A DNA stretch of 40,131 nt from Akkermansiaceae bacterium (lineage in GTDB: Bacteria > Verrucomicrobiota > Verrucomicrobiia > Verrucomicrobiales > Akkermansiaceae), in the NCBI GenBank assembly GCA_025363295.1, contig JANYEC010000002.1, forward strand, positions 1 through 40,131. The letters are read 5' to 3'. The position numbers and the translations under genes are program-made. The notes below the pieces were generated by a model that did no database searches, had not been told where the DNA came from, and saw nothing but the letters and a program-made list of their open reading frames with translations. Shown piece by piece: positions 23,794 to 33,284 of the stretch (the first letter of the stretch is position 1; each line of letters begins with the position of its first letter).

Positions 23794-25932
23794 TCAGAGC
23801 GTTTGCGCGTATTTTTCGAGTTTGTAGCACTCGATGATGTCGCCTTCTACGTATTCGTTGAAATCGCCGAGGCGGATGCCGCACTCGAAGTTGGTGCGGA
23901 CTTCCTCGACTTCATCTTTGAAGCGGCGGAGCGTAGACATACGGCCGTCGAAAACCGGGACGCCATCCCGAATGACGCGGGCGTGGGCTTTGCGGTGGAC
24001 CCTACCGTCGGTGACAAACGAGCCAGCGACGCGGCCGCGGTTGAGTTTGAAGACTTGGCGGACTTCGGCATGACCGATGACCGTTTCGCGCGTGAGTGGT
24101 TCTAGCAGGCCGAGCATTGCCTCGCGGACTTGGTCGATGAGTTCGTAAACGACCGAGTAAAGTTTCACTTCGACACCGGCGGCTTTGGCGGATTTCACAG
24201 CCTTGGCCTCGACCTTGACGTTAAAGCCGAGAATGACGGCGTCGGTGGAACTTGCGTAAGCGATGTCGGATTCGGTGATCGGGCCGGCGGCTGCGGTGAT
24301 GAAGGAAGACTCGACTTTGTCGGACTCGATGGCGAGCACGGCTTTCTTAATTGCCTCGACTGAGCCTTGCACGTCGCATTTGAGGATGAGCTTGAGCTGG
24401 GCCTTGCCGCCGCCATCACGGACCATCGAGTAAAGGTCCTCCATCCGGTTGCGGTGCTGCGGTTTGAGGCGGACGAGGCGTTGGGATTCTTGGCGTTCTC
24501 CAGCGAGGGCTTTTGCCTCGCGCTCGGTTTTCATCTCGGTGAGGTGGTCCCCAACGTTCGGGAGTTCTTCGAAGCCGATCACCTCGACGGGCATGCCAGG
24601 ATGGGCTGTTTTCACAGTGACGCCGCGGTCATTGATGAGGGAACGAACTTTTCCAGCGTAAGGGCCGCAGATGAATGGGGTGCCAACCTTGAGGGTGCCC
24701 GATTCGACGATGACCGTGGCGGTCGTGCCACGACCGGGCACCACGCGGGCCTCGATGACGGCGGCGCGGGCCGTGGATTTCGGATTGGCCTTGAGCTCGA
24801 GAACTTCCGCTTGGAGGGCCATGAGATCAAGTAGATCGTCCATGCCCTTGCCCGTGACGGCAGAAACTTCGGCGAACTCGGTGTCACCACCAAAGTCCGT
24901 GGTTTGCAGGCCATGCTCGGTTAGCTGGGATTTCACCCGATCCACATTGGCGGATGGGAGGTCGCACTTATTGATGGCGACGATGATCGTTTTCTTGGCT
25001 TTTTTGGCGTGTTTGATCGCCTCGATCGTTTGCGGCATAATGCCGTCATTGGCTGCGACGACGAGCACGACGATGTCCGTGATATCAGCACCACGGGCAC
25101 GCATGTCTGAGAAAATGGCGTGGCCGGGAGTATCGAGGAAGGTGATTTCCTGATCATTATGAATCACCTGATAGGCTCCGATATGTTGGGTGATGCCACC
25201 CGCTTCCCCGGCGGTGATTTTGGTTTTGCGGAGGTAATCTAGCAGAGAGGTTTTCCCGTGGTCCACGTGCCCCATGATCGTGATGATCGGCGGGCGGTTT
25301 TTGAGAAGATTTTCGGGCTCCTTGATCGGGGCTTCCGGTTCTTTGATCACTTCCTCGACCTTGTGGACACCCTTGTCCTTGTCGCGTTTTTCGCGCTCAA
25401 AAATAAAGCCGTGGATTTCACAAACTTTGGCGGCGATTTCCGGCTCTAGCGGTTGGTTAGGAGCAGGGAAGACACCGATTTTAATCAGGTCCGCCATGAT
25501 GTTGAACGGCTTGAGCCCGAGGCGGGCGGCCAGAGCAGGGATCAAAATCGGCGGCTTGATGACGATGAGCTTCGGATCGCTAGGAGCGGCCTCTTCTGGT
25601 ATTTCCAAAGCGGCGGCTTCGGGGGCGGCAACCTTTTGTGGAATGATCACCGGCTCAGTGGCTTTCACCAAGGCAGCATCCTCTTTGTCGCGGATCTTTG
25701 AAATCGTGCCAAGCACCGCTTTTCCGGTGCGTGCGGTCTTGCGAACCTTGGGCTTTTTCTCGTCTGCGAAAAGATCGAGAGCGTTTGCTTTCTTCTCATC
25801 GAGGACACTCGGAGCGGCTGGCGCAACCTCCGCGTCTTTCCTTTGCCGCTCACGGCGTGAGGGCTTCTTGGTCGCATCGAGAAGATCAAGGACCTTACTT
25901 TTTTTGGGAGAGCTATCGCTATTTTCAGGCAT
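23794..25932 (-). CDS. infB: Translation initiation factor IF-2
   Basis: A 712-residue GTPase that brings initiator tRNA to the 30S subunit. After a charged, low-complexity N-terminus (1-115) comes an IF2N-like helical part (126-176). The G domain has G-H-V-D-H-G-K-T at 221-228, D-T-P-G-H at 267-271 and N-K-C-D at 321-324, followed by the beta-barrel and C-terminal tRNA-binding domains. It is shorter than the 890-residue E. coli protein because the N-terminal region is reduced. The ATG at 25932 lies 65 bases after the end of nusA. Long reading frames on the opposite strand here are shadows of its biased codon use. Confidence 0.96.
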   Translation of the reverse strand: MPENSDSSPKKSKVLDLLDATKKPSRRERQRKDAEVAPAAPSVLDEKKANALDLFADEKKPKVRKTARTGKAVLGTISKIRDKEDAALVKATEPVIIPQKVAAPEAAALEIPEEAAPSDPKLIVIKPPILIPALAARLGLKPFNIMADLIKIGVFPAPNQPLEPEIAAKVCEIHGFIFEREKRDKDKGVHKVEEVIKEPEAPIKEPENLLKNRPPIITIMGHVDHGKTSLLDYLRKTKITAGEAGGITQHIGAYQVIHNDQEITFLDTPGHAIFSDMRARGADITDIVVLVVAANDGIMPQTIEAIKHAKKAKKTIIVAINKCDLPSANVDRVKSQLTEHGLQTTDFGGDTEFAEVSAVTGKGMDDLLDLMALQAEVLELKANPKSTARAAVIEARVVPGRGTTATVIVESGTLKVGTPFICGPYAGKVRSLINDRGVTVKTAHPGMPVEVIGFEELPNVGDHLTEMKTEREAKALAGERQESQRLVRLKPQHRNRMEDLYSMVRDGGGKAQLKLILKCDVQGSVEAIKKAVLAIESDKVESSFITAAAGPITESDIAYASSTDAVILGFNVKVEAKAVKSAKAAGVEVKLYSVVYELIDQVREAMLGLLEPLTRETVIGHAEVRQVFKLNRGRVAGSFVTDGRVHRKAHARVIRDGVPVFDGRMSTLRRFKDEVEEVRTNFECGIRLGDFNEYVEGDIIECYKLEKYAQTL

Positions 25933-25997
25933 CCGGCTTGTCTGCAGAGTTGGGGAAATCGATGAAGTAAGAATGAGGAGATGATGTGAAAGTTGTA

Positions 25998-27269
25998 TTA
26001 GGCGGGGCTGCCGCTGACGATGGCATTGGCGCGGGCGAGGATGGGTGCCGCCTCTTCAAGTGAAATTTCGAGGGCTTCGGAGATATCTTCGGCAGACATG
26101 CCGATGATGTATTCAGGGGCAATGCCGCCTGCCAGAGTCAGTTTCCCCGCGAGCTCGTCGGTGATGCCGAGCTGTTCGCCGAGCGTGTGGGCGGCCCCAC
26201 CGATTTTTTCCTTAAATTGTTCTTCCTTCGATTCATCGCGCCGAACTTGCACGTCCCAACCCATCAGACGGGAGGAAAGGCGCGCATTTTGGCCCTTGCG
26301 GCCGATGGCCTTGCTCAAGTCAATCTCGTCCACGGTGACATGGACGGTGTGAGTTTCCTCATCTACGACGATTGAGCGGAGCTCGGCGGGTTTCAGGGCT
26401 TCGCGGACGAGTTCTGCCGGGTCTTCGCTCCAACGGATGATATCGACTTTTTCGTTGTTGAGCTCTCGAACGATGTTTTTCACGCGGGCGCCGCGCATGC
26501 CGACGCACGCACCCACAGGATCGACTTTCGGGTCGGTGCTCCAGACGGCGACCTTAGTGCGGAAGCCGGCCTCGCGGGCGATGGCGCGGATTTCCACGGT
26601 GCGATCGGAAATTTCGTTCACTTCGGCCTCGAACAAGCGGCGGACAAAGTTCGGGTGGCTGCGGGAAAGGATAATTTCCGGGCCGCGGCCTTCGTTTTCT
26701 ACCGCGAGGACGTAAGCACGAATGCGATCGCCGATGTTGTAATCTTCGCCTTGGACGCGTTCCCTGTTAGGCATGATGCCCTCGAATTTCCCGAGGTCGA
26801 TCATCACATCGTTGCGCTCGAAGCGGCGGACTGTGCCTGAGACGACATCGCCCGCGCGGTCCTTGAACTCCTCATAAATCATTTCCTTCTCCGCTTGGCG
26901 GAGGCGCTGCATCATCGTTTGCTTGGCAGTCTGCACCGCGATCCGGCCAAAATCCTTAGGCGTGACGTTGAATTCCTGAATGTCACCGGGCTGGGCCTCA
27001 GGGTTTTTCTTGAGTGCCGTGGAGAGACGGACTTCATTGAAATTGTCCGAATGGTCCTCATCCGCAACGACCGTGAGAGCAGCAAAGATACGGGTTTCGC
27101 CCTTTTTTGTATCGACAGCGGCTCTGAGTGTTTCGATGGCATCTGCTCCGGGAACCATCTTGCGATAGGCGGAAATGAAGGCAAACTCGAGCGCTGCGAC
27201 GACCTTATCACGGTCGATGCCTTTTTCTTTTTCGTAATACTCGATGAGGGCGACGATATCGTTGGTCAT
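25998..27269 (-). CDS. nusA: Transcription termination/antitermination protein NusA
   Basis: A 423-residue protein with the NusA N-terminal domain (1-125), the S1 domain (D-R-A-G-D-V-V-S-G-T-V onward), and two KH domains, with D-P-V-G-A-C-V-G-M-R-G-A-R and A-I-G-R-K-G-Q-N as RNA-binding loops. A C-terminal helical segment ends in G-S-P-A. I begin at the ATG at 27269 (M-T-N-D-I-V); a TTG 18 bases upstream is possible. NusA binds RNA polymerase and affects pausing, termination and ribosome coupling. rimP, usually just upstream, is absent: the preceding 240 bases are non-coding and folA comes next. Confidence 0.95.
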   Translation of the reverse strand: MTNDIVALIEYYEKEKGIDRDKVVAALEFAFISAYRKMVPGADAIETLRAAVDTKKGETRIFAALTVVADEDHSDNFNEVRLSTALKKNPEAQPGDIQEFNVTPKDFGRIAVQTAKQTMMQRLRQAEKEMIYEEFKDRAGDVVSGTVRRFERNDVMIDLGKFEGIMPNRERVQGEDYNIGDRIRAYVLAVENEGRGPEIILSRSHPNFVRRLFEAEVNEISDRTVEIRAIAREAGFRTKVAVWSTDPKVDPVGACVGMRGARVKNIVRELNNEKVDIIRWSEDPAELVREALKPAELRSIVVDEETHTVHVTVDEIDLSKAIGRKGQNARLSSRLMGWDVQVRRDESKEEQFKEKIGGAAHTLGEQLGITDELAGKLTLAGGIAPEYIIGMSAEDISEALEISLEEAAPILARANAIVSGSPA

Positions 27270-27314
27270 GGCGGGCGGTGGCTGCAATCGCTGCTGATGT
27301 CTGGAGACGCAAAA

Positions 27315-27335
27315 GAGTGGGTGCGAGACCCACTC
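27315..27335. terminator. Hairpin upstream of nusA
   Basis: GAGTGGGT pairs perfectly with ACCCACTC around the loop GCGAG. Read on the minus strand it is followed by TTTTGCG; on the plus strand by CTTTCTTTCG. It lies 46 bases before the nusA start, so it could terminate transcripts arriving from folA, attenuate nusA, or be a palindromic repeat. The remaining part of the gap (27336-27512) shows nothing further. Confidence 0.5.
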
Positions 27336-27512
27336 CTTTCTTTCGTCAGAAGCTGTGCGGGCAGCTTTTAGAGCGGTGGGATTTCACTTGCAAGCCGAAA
27401 CTGGGACACCAAGGAAGACAAGTAGTAGGCCACGGGGCGGTGAACGTGAAGGAAGACGAAATTCCGAGCTTTCTACCTAAGCTCCGTAACTTCTAGACCT
27501 ACGGCGAAAAGT

Positions 27513-27989
27513 TCACGCCCTCTTTCTATGATACCGACGCACCACGAAGGTATCATGGGTTTCCAGCATTTCGGATTCTGGGAAATCTTTCTCAAATTCT
27601 GGAAACCTCGTGTCACCCTCATGATTCTCAAAAACGTGGCTCACCAGCAAGTCGTCCAGTTGCCCCATGAACGCCACGTAAATTTCCGCGCCGCCGATGA
27701 TGAATACTTCTCCTTCCAGCTCCGGCATGCTCCCAAGTTCTTCCGGGCGATGGATGACTTCCACCTCCGCCGCCGACCAGTCGTGGTCTCGGGTAAGCAC
27801 GATGTTCCGGCGCTTAGGCAAGGGGCGCCCGATGGATTCGTAGGTTTTCCGGCCCATCACGATCGGGTGGCCAGTCGTCGTTCGTTTAAAAAACGCGAGG
27901 TCCTCTGGTAAATGCCATGGAAGTGTCCCCGCACGCCCGATCACTCGTTCCTGAGTCATCGCAACGATCGCCGTTAGATGTAGACTCAC
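27513..27989 (-). CDS. folA: Dihydrofolate reductase
   Basis: A 158-residue enzyme that reduces dihydrofolate to tetrahydrofolate with NADPH. I-V-A-M-T-Q-E-R-V-I-G (8-18), L-P-W-H-L-P-E-D (23-30) with the active-site acid, M-G-R-K-T-Y-E-S-I-G (45-54) and I-I-G-G-A-E-I-Y (96-103) are all present. The GTG start overlaps the stop of the preceding membrane protein gene (GTGA). It forms an operon with that gene and thyA: ThyA produces dihydrofolate and FolA recycles it. Confidence 0.95.
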   Translation of the reverse strand: MSLHLTAIVAMTQERVIGRAGTLPWHLPEDLAFFKRTTTGHPIVMGRKTYESIGRPLPKRRNIVLTRDHDWSAAEVEVIHRPEELGSMPELEGEVFIIGGAEIYVAFMGQLDDLLVSHVFENHEGDTRFPEFEKDFPESEMLETHDTFVVRRYHRKRA

Positions 27990-28351
27990 GGTTTCTTCTC
28001 CTCCTCGTCCCCGTCGTAATGGAAACTGTGCAAAATCCGGTGCGCGATCGGGCCAAACAGAAATCCCGCCATCACCAAAAACGCTAAGCCTGAAAACAGC
28101 GCATACATTCCCGCGAAAATTTTTCCGCCGTCTGTCTTCATCGGATCGACCGGCCCCATCCCTCCAAGAATCATCGATGCATTTAAAAACGAATCGACCC
28201 AGGACATCTTCTCAAAAAAACGATAGCCTAACATCCCAACCCCTAACGATACCCCGACGAACAGGCAGACGACAAAAACCGAATGGAGCATACGCCCGAT
28301 GAACGCTGCCTTCGTGATCAATTGATCGCCGCGATTTTCGTAACGGAACAT
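27986..28351 (-). CDS. Two-helix membrane protein with K+-channel-like pore region
   Basis: A 121-residue protein with two transmembrane helices (about 20-43 and 78-103) and, between them, a segment S-W-V-D-S-F-L-N-A-S (50-59) shaped like a pore helix. Where potassium channels have T-V-G-Y-G-D, this has I-L-G-G-M-G-P (61-67), followed by D-P and then T-D-G-G-K-I-F-A-G-M-Y-A-L, which matches the start of the second helix of ion channels. The fold is therefore probably a tetrameric channel relative with an altered filter. The charged tail D-G-D-E-E-E-K-K-P is cytosolic. It lies 4 bases from thyA and overlaps folA, so it is cotranscribed with thymidylate synthesis, for no known reason. Confidence 0.6.
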   Translation of the reverse strand: MFRYENRGDQLITKAAFIGRMLHSVFVVCLFVGVSLGVGMLGYRFFEKMSWVDSFLNASMILGGMGPVDPMKTDGGKIFAGMYALFSGLAFLVMAGFLFGPIAHRILHSFHYDGDEEEKKP

Positions 28352-28355
28352 GGTC

Positions 28356-29168
28356 TTAAACAGCTACAGGAGCCTTGATGTGAGGGTGTGCCTCGTAGTT
28401 TTCTAACCGAATATCATCGAACGTGAACGAGTCGATATTTTTGACCGCCGGATTCAGCCACAAATGAGGCAGCGGCAGCGGTGCGCGGCTCAGTTGGAGG
28501 TTTGTTTGTTCCAAATGATTAGAATACAGATGTAAATCCCCAAAGGTATGCACGAAATCCCGCGCCTCGTAGCCACAAACGTGAGCCACCATTTGAGTCA
28601 GCAACGCGTAAGAAGCGATATTGAAAGGCACACCGAGAAATAAATCTGCGCTACGCTGATAGAGCTGGCAGGAAAGCCCCGGTTTCCCACCGGCGATCGG
28701 CTCGTGTACATAGAATTGAAATAACAGATGGCAAGGAGGCAGCGCCATCTGGTGAATCTGCCCTACGTTCCAAGCGGAAACAATATGCCGCCGCGAATGA
28801 GGATTTCCGAGCAGCCCAGCGATGAGCAAATGGATCTGATCCACGGTGCGCCCCTCTGGCGTGGGCCATGACCGCCACTGCTTGCCATAGACCGGCCCCA
28901 ACTCACCTTCCGCATCCGCCCACTCGTCCCAAATCGTGACGCCATTCTCTTTCAAATACCGCGTGTTCGTCTCGCCTTTGAGAAACCAGAGCAGCTCGTG
29001 AATGATCGAACGCAGATGCAGCTTCTTCGTCGTCACACAAGGGAATCCCTTCCGCAGATCATAGCGCGCCTGCCGCCCGAAAACCGAAATCGTCCCCGTG
29101 CCAGTCCGGTCGGAGCGTTCTTCGCCGTGCTCCAACACATCACGCATCAAGTCGAGGTAAGCCTTCAC
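28356..29168 (-). CDS. thyA: Thymidylate synthase
   Basis: A 270-residue enzyme that methylates dUMP to dTMP with methylenetetrahydrofolate. R-T-G-T-G-T (21-26), W-D-E-W-A-D (80-85), the catalytic Cys146 in L-P-P-C-H and the end [10 protein letters not shown] are all conserved. I choose the GTG at 29168, giving M-K-A-Y-L-D-L-M, because it aligns with the usual start and puts the active Cys at 146 as in E. coli. A TTG at 29180 is an alternative. A short insertion ([10 protein letters not shown]) follows the active site. First gene of the thyA-channel-folA operon. Confidence 0.96.
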   Translation of the reverse strand: MKAYLDLMRDVLEHGEERSDRTGTGTISVFGRQARYDLRKGFPCVTTKKLHLRSIIHELLWFLKGETNTRYLKENGVTIWDEWADAEGELGPVYGKQWRSWPTPEGRTVDQIHLLIAGLLGNPHSRRHIVSAWNVGQIHQMALPPCHLLFQFYVHEPIAGGKPGLSCQLYQRSADLFLGVPFNIASYALLTQMVAHVCGYEARDFVHTFGDLHLYSNHLEQTNLQLSRAPLPLPHLWLNPAVKNIDSFTFDDIRLENYEAHPHIKAPVAV

Positions 29169-29270
29169 GCCGCTGATCAAGCCATGGAGCCACCCCGCTT
29201 CGCAACCCTGAAAAAGTCTTTCTGTTTCCTTGACGTGTCATGATCGGAAGCGCAGAGTTATAAAACTTCA

Positions 29271-29278
29271 AAAGGAGG
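29271..29278 (+). promoter_or_regulatory. Strong ribosome-binding site of the CBS-domain gene
   Basis: AAAGGAGG lies 8 bases before the ATG at 29287. It is by far the best Shine-Dalgarno site in the window; most genes here have AT-rich leaders without one. It decides the start, since the open frame extends 57 bases further upstream. Confidence 0.8.
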
Positions 29279-29286
29279 AAAAACCT

Positions 29287-29736
29287 ATGGAAATACACGG
29301 AACTGTTTACGATTTATTACATAACAAGAGCGGCAAAGTCTGGACCACAAGCACCCAAGATACGGTCTATGAAGCGCTTCACCTGATGGGTGAGAAAAAC
29401 ATCGGCGCGCTCGTCGCCATCGAGAATGATCAAGTCATCGGCGTTCTCTCTGAGCGCGATTACAGCCGCAAGGTCGTCCTCCAAGGGCGCACCTCGCGCG
29501 ACACCCTAGTCGGCGAAATCGTCTCCTGCCCTGCGGTCACGGTGACCAGCAAAGACAGCATTGAAAAGTGCATGGAACTCATGACCGGCAAGCGCATCCG
29601 TCATCTCCCCGTCATTGACGATGGGTCTCTCGTCGGCCTCATTTCTATCGGCGATCTCGTGAGCTGGGTCATGCAGTCTCAGCGTCACACCATCCAACAA
29701 CTCCAAGGCTACATCTCCGGCGACTATCCGGGCTGA
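29287..29736 (+). CDS. CBS-domain pair protein
   Basis: A 149-residue soluble protein made of two CBS domains (about 10-68 and 75-135). G-A-L-V-A-I-E-N-D-Q-V-I-G-V-L-S-E-R-D-Y closes the first, and R-I-R-H-L-P-V-I-D-D-G-S-L-V-G-L-I-S-I-G-D-L-V the second. Such pairs bind adenine nucleotides and sense energy state or regulate a partner; the target of stand-alone members is usually unknown. It is a single-gene unit with its own leader, a strong ribosome site and a terminator hairpin 30 bases after the stop, which suggests high expression. Confidence 0.88.
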   Translation: MEIHGTVYDLLHNKSGKVWTTSTQDTVYEALHLMGEKNIGALVAIENDQVIGVLSERDYSRKVVLQGRTSRDTLVGEIVSCPAVTVTSKDSIEKCMELMTGKRIRHLPVIDDGSLVGLISIGDLVSWVMQSQRHTIQQLQGYISGDYPG

Positions 29737-29766
29737 TTGTTTAAAACCACCGACTGTACATACAAG

Positions 29767-29794
29767 GTGCTCCACGTTAGATTGCGTGGAGCAC
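29767..29794 (+). terminator. Terminator-like hairpin after the CBS gene
   Basis: GTGCTCCACG pairs perfectly with CGTGGAGCAC around TTAGATTG. The stem is followed by TTCGTATTTATAT, a T-rich but interrupted run. It lies 31-58 bases beyond the CBS gene stop, in the right place for an intrinsic terminator. Confidence 0.7.
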
Positions 29795-29865
29795 TTCGTA
29801 TTTATATAGTGAATGTTTCATACATCTCTGCTTGGCAAAAATGCGCAAAGCGTTAGGGTTTCAAC

Positions 29866-30324
29866 ATGTCAGATTCGTCACACATTCCAGAAGGCTACCA
29901 CTCGGTCACCCCATCTCTCACGTCAAAAAGCGCAGATGCCTCGCTGAAATTCTATGCCGTCGCATTCGGGGCGGTGGAACATTTCCGTTTGCCTGATGAA
30001 AAGACCGGCGGCATCGCACACGCCGAGTTTGTAATCGGAAATTCTATCATGATGATTTCCGATGAGTATCCGTCGTTCGGTTCCTTCGCCCCGGAATTCG
30101 CGAAAGGCGGCTTGTTCATGATTTACGTTCCCGATTGCGACGCGTCATTCGCCCAAGCCATTGCCGCCGGGGCCACCACGCTCACCCCACCGACCGATCA
30201 ATTCTGGGGCGACCGCACTGGCATGTTAGCCGATCCGTTTGGCTATCGCTGGACCATTGCGCAAAAAGTGTCATCCCCCACACCCGAGGAAATAGTGGAA
30301 GGGATGAAAAATTTCGGTGCCTGA
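29866..30324 (+). CDS. VOC-superfamily (glyoxalase/PhnB-like) protein
   Basis: A 152-residue protein of the vicinal-oxygen-chelate fold, PhnB-like subgroup. It has the two beta-alpha-beta-beta-beta modules, with Y-H-S-V-T-P-S-L near the start, A-H-A-E-F-V-I-G-N-S-I-M-M-I-S-D in the first module and W-G-D-R-T-G-M-L-A-D-P-F-G-Y-R-W-T-I in the second. The latter is diagnostic of the group. Substrate is unknown; relatives are often stand-alone and function unassigned. It converges with ychF, whose stop is 2 bases away. Confidence 0.87.
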   Translation: MSDSSHIPEGYHSVTPSLTSKSADASLKFYAVAFGAVEHFRLPDEKTGGIAHAEFVIGNSIMMISDEYPSFGSFAPEFAKGGLFMIYVPDCDASFAQAIAAGATTLTPPTDQFWGDRTGMLADPFGYRWTIAQKVSSPTPEEIVEGMKNFGA

Positions 30325-30326
30325 AA

Positions 30327-31442
30327 TCACACGTTGAATCGGAATTCCACCACGTCGCCGTCCTTCATGACGTATTGTTTTCCTTCGATCCGGACTTTGC
30401 CTGCCACTTTCGCGGCGGACATGGAACCGGCGGCGACGAGGTCGTCGTAATGGACGATTTCCGCAGCGATGAAGCCGCGCTCGAAATCGGTGTGAATCAC
30501 TCCGGCGGCGGCGGGTGCTTTGTCACCGGCGATGATGGTCCATGCACGGGTTTCCTGCACGCCAGTCGTTAGATACGTGCGGAGGCCGAGAAGATGATAG
30601 ACGCCTCGGATCAGCGCGGAGACGCCGGAGTCTGTCACGCCCATGTCGGCGAGAAATTCGTTCGCTTCCTCGACTGGCATGTCGCTGAGTTCCTCCTCGA
30701 TGCGGGCGGAAATGACCACGGCCTCCGAGCCAGTGTGCTCTGCGGCGAATTTCCGGACGCGGGCGACTTGGGCATGAGAGTCCGGATTTTCAATTGCTGC
30801 GGCCAATTCATCTTCCGCGACGTTGCAGGCGTAGATGGTCTTTTTGGAGGAGAGCAGGAAAAACTCCTTCACGATGGCTTTATCGTCGTCGCTGAAGTCG
30901 ATCGTGAGCGCGGGTTTTCCTTGATCGAGGTGCGGCATGATGATGTCGATGAGCTCGACTTCTTTCTTCGCTTCTTTGTCGCCACCCTTCGCCTTTTTTT
31001 CGCGGGAGTGGCGGCGTTTTTCGAGCGATGACATGTCCGCGAGGATCAGCTCGGAGTTGATAATCTCGATGTCGCGGATCGGATCGACGGAGCCAAGTTC
31101 GTGAATGATATCGTCGTTTTCAAAACAACGCACCACTTGGACGATGGCGTCGGTTTCCCGGATGTTTGCAAGAAACTGGTTGCCCAGCCCTGCGCCTTCC
31201 GATGCGCCTTTGACCAGCCCGGCGATATCGACGAACTCAATCGCGGTCGGCACCAGCTTGTGGGAGTTGGAAATTTTCGAAAGCACGGCCAGCCGCGGGT
31301 CTGGCACGCTAACGATGCCGACGTTCGGGTCGATCGTGCAGAATGGAAAGTTCGCTGCCATCGCCTTGCGGGTGCGGGTCACAGCATTGAAGAGTGTCGA
31401 TTTCCCGACGTTGGGTAGTCCTACGATTCCGGCCTTGAGCAT
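30327..31442 (-). CDS. ychF: Ribosome-binding ATPase/GTPase YchF
   Basis: A 371-residue Obg-related P-loop protein; the usual length is about 363. [16 protein letters not shown] is the start and Walker A motif, and [19 protein letters not shown] follows. The TGS-like C-terminal domain ends [11 protein letters not shown]. An open frame upstream to 31634 adds 64 residues that read through a repeat and look non-coding, so I use the ATG at 31442. YchF binds ATP, associates with ribosomes and affects stress responses. Confidence 0.95.
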   Translation of the reverse strand: MLKAGIVGLPNVGKSTLFNAVTRTRKAMAANFPFCTIDPNVGIVSVPDPRLAVLSKISNSHKLVPTAIEFVDIAGLVKGASEGAGLGNQFLANIRETDAIVQVVRCFENDDIIHELGSVDPIRDIEIINSELILADMSSLEKRRHSREKKAKGGDKEAKKEVELIDIIMPHLDQGKPALTIDFSDDDKAIVKEFFLLSSKKTIYACNVAEDELAAAIENPDSHAQVARVRKFAAEHTGSEAVVISARIEEELSDMPVEEANEFLADMGVTDSGVSALIRGVYHLLGLRTYLTTGVQETRAWTIIAGDKAPAAAGVIHTDFERGFIAAEIVHYDDLVAAGSMSAAKVAGKVRIEGKQYVMKDGDVVEFRFNV

Positions 31443-31568
31443 TGCGGCGGGAGGGTGGCGGAGGAAAAGGCGACAGGACGAGAAAAAACTTCGGGTGAGG
31501 GGAAATCCGTGGGGCGAGGGGTCTAGCCGGATGGTGAGTCGTTCACGCAGCGTTTGAAGAATTAGACT

Positions 31569-31612
31569 CGGAGCAAGATGCTCCGGCAACGGCCTGGCGC
31601 GAGACGCGCCAG
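31569..31612. repeat. Two tandem hairpins with AGA/TCT loops
   Basis: At 31569-31585 the 7-base arm CGGAGCA pairs perfectly around AGA. At 31594-31612 the 8-base arm CTGGCGCG pairs perfectly around another AGA. They are 8 bases apart in the gap between leuB and ychF. As at the left edge of the window, the loop is constant and the arms differ. Both could shape the 5' leader of ychF, but no T-run supports a terminator. Confidence 0.75.
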
Positions 31613-31660
31613 CCACGATGCGCGGCCTCGCCACTTAATTGATTTGCTTTTTCAGACGGG

Positions 31661-32914
<1,254 letters not shown>

Positions 32915-32976
32915 TCACGGCCCATTTCACAGAACCTTGGCTTGCGAAGCACCCGATCTACGCCCATCCTCTTTGC

Positions 32977-33273
32977 ATGCAGGCCATCACTGATCGATTG
33001 AGAAATTTTCTTCAATACGTGGCCATTAAGTTGATCGACGACCCAAGCCAAGCGCAGCTCAAAGTGGCCGAATTGGGGCCGAAGCGGCTGCGTTTCAAGC
33101 TAGTGCTCGCTCAACAAGACGTGGCGATGCTCATTGGTAGAAACGGCTTCACGGCATCGGCGATTCGTAGCATTTTGAAAGCCGCTGCGGAAAGAGAAGG
33201 AGTGCAGGTGTCACTGCAAATTCACTCCCACGAGGAAGAAGCGGAACTGTTAGCTCGTGAAGCCGGGCACTGA
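32977..33273 (+). CDS. KH-domain RNA-binding protein KhpA-like
   Basis: A 98-residue protein with a single KH domain. The RNA-binding loop is L-I-G-R-N-G (residues 52-57), followed by a helix A-I-R-S-I-L-K-A-A-A. Proteins like this (KhpA/YlqC) form dimers that bind many RNAs and influence cell division and small-RNA networks in other bacteria. The usual neighbours of khpA, rpsP and rimM, are not here. The MFS gene starts 11 bases after it and is probably cotranscribed. Confidence 0.85.
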   Translation: MQAITDRLRNFLQYVAIKLIDDPSQAQLKVAELGPKRLRFKLVLAQQDVAMLIGRNGFTASAIRSILKAAAEREGVQVSLQIHSHEEEAELLAREAGH

Positions 33274-33284
33274 AATTTTCACGC

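Noticed and set aside
25274..25984. A 236-residue plus-strand reading frame opposite infB
   Set aside because: Ser/Arg/Ala-rich composition without motifs; it mirrors the biased codon use of infB on the other strand.
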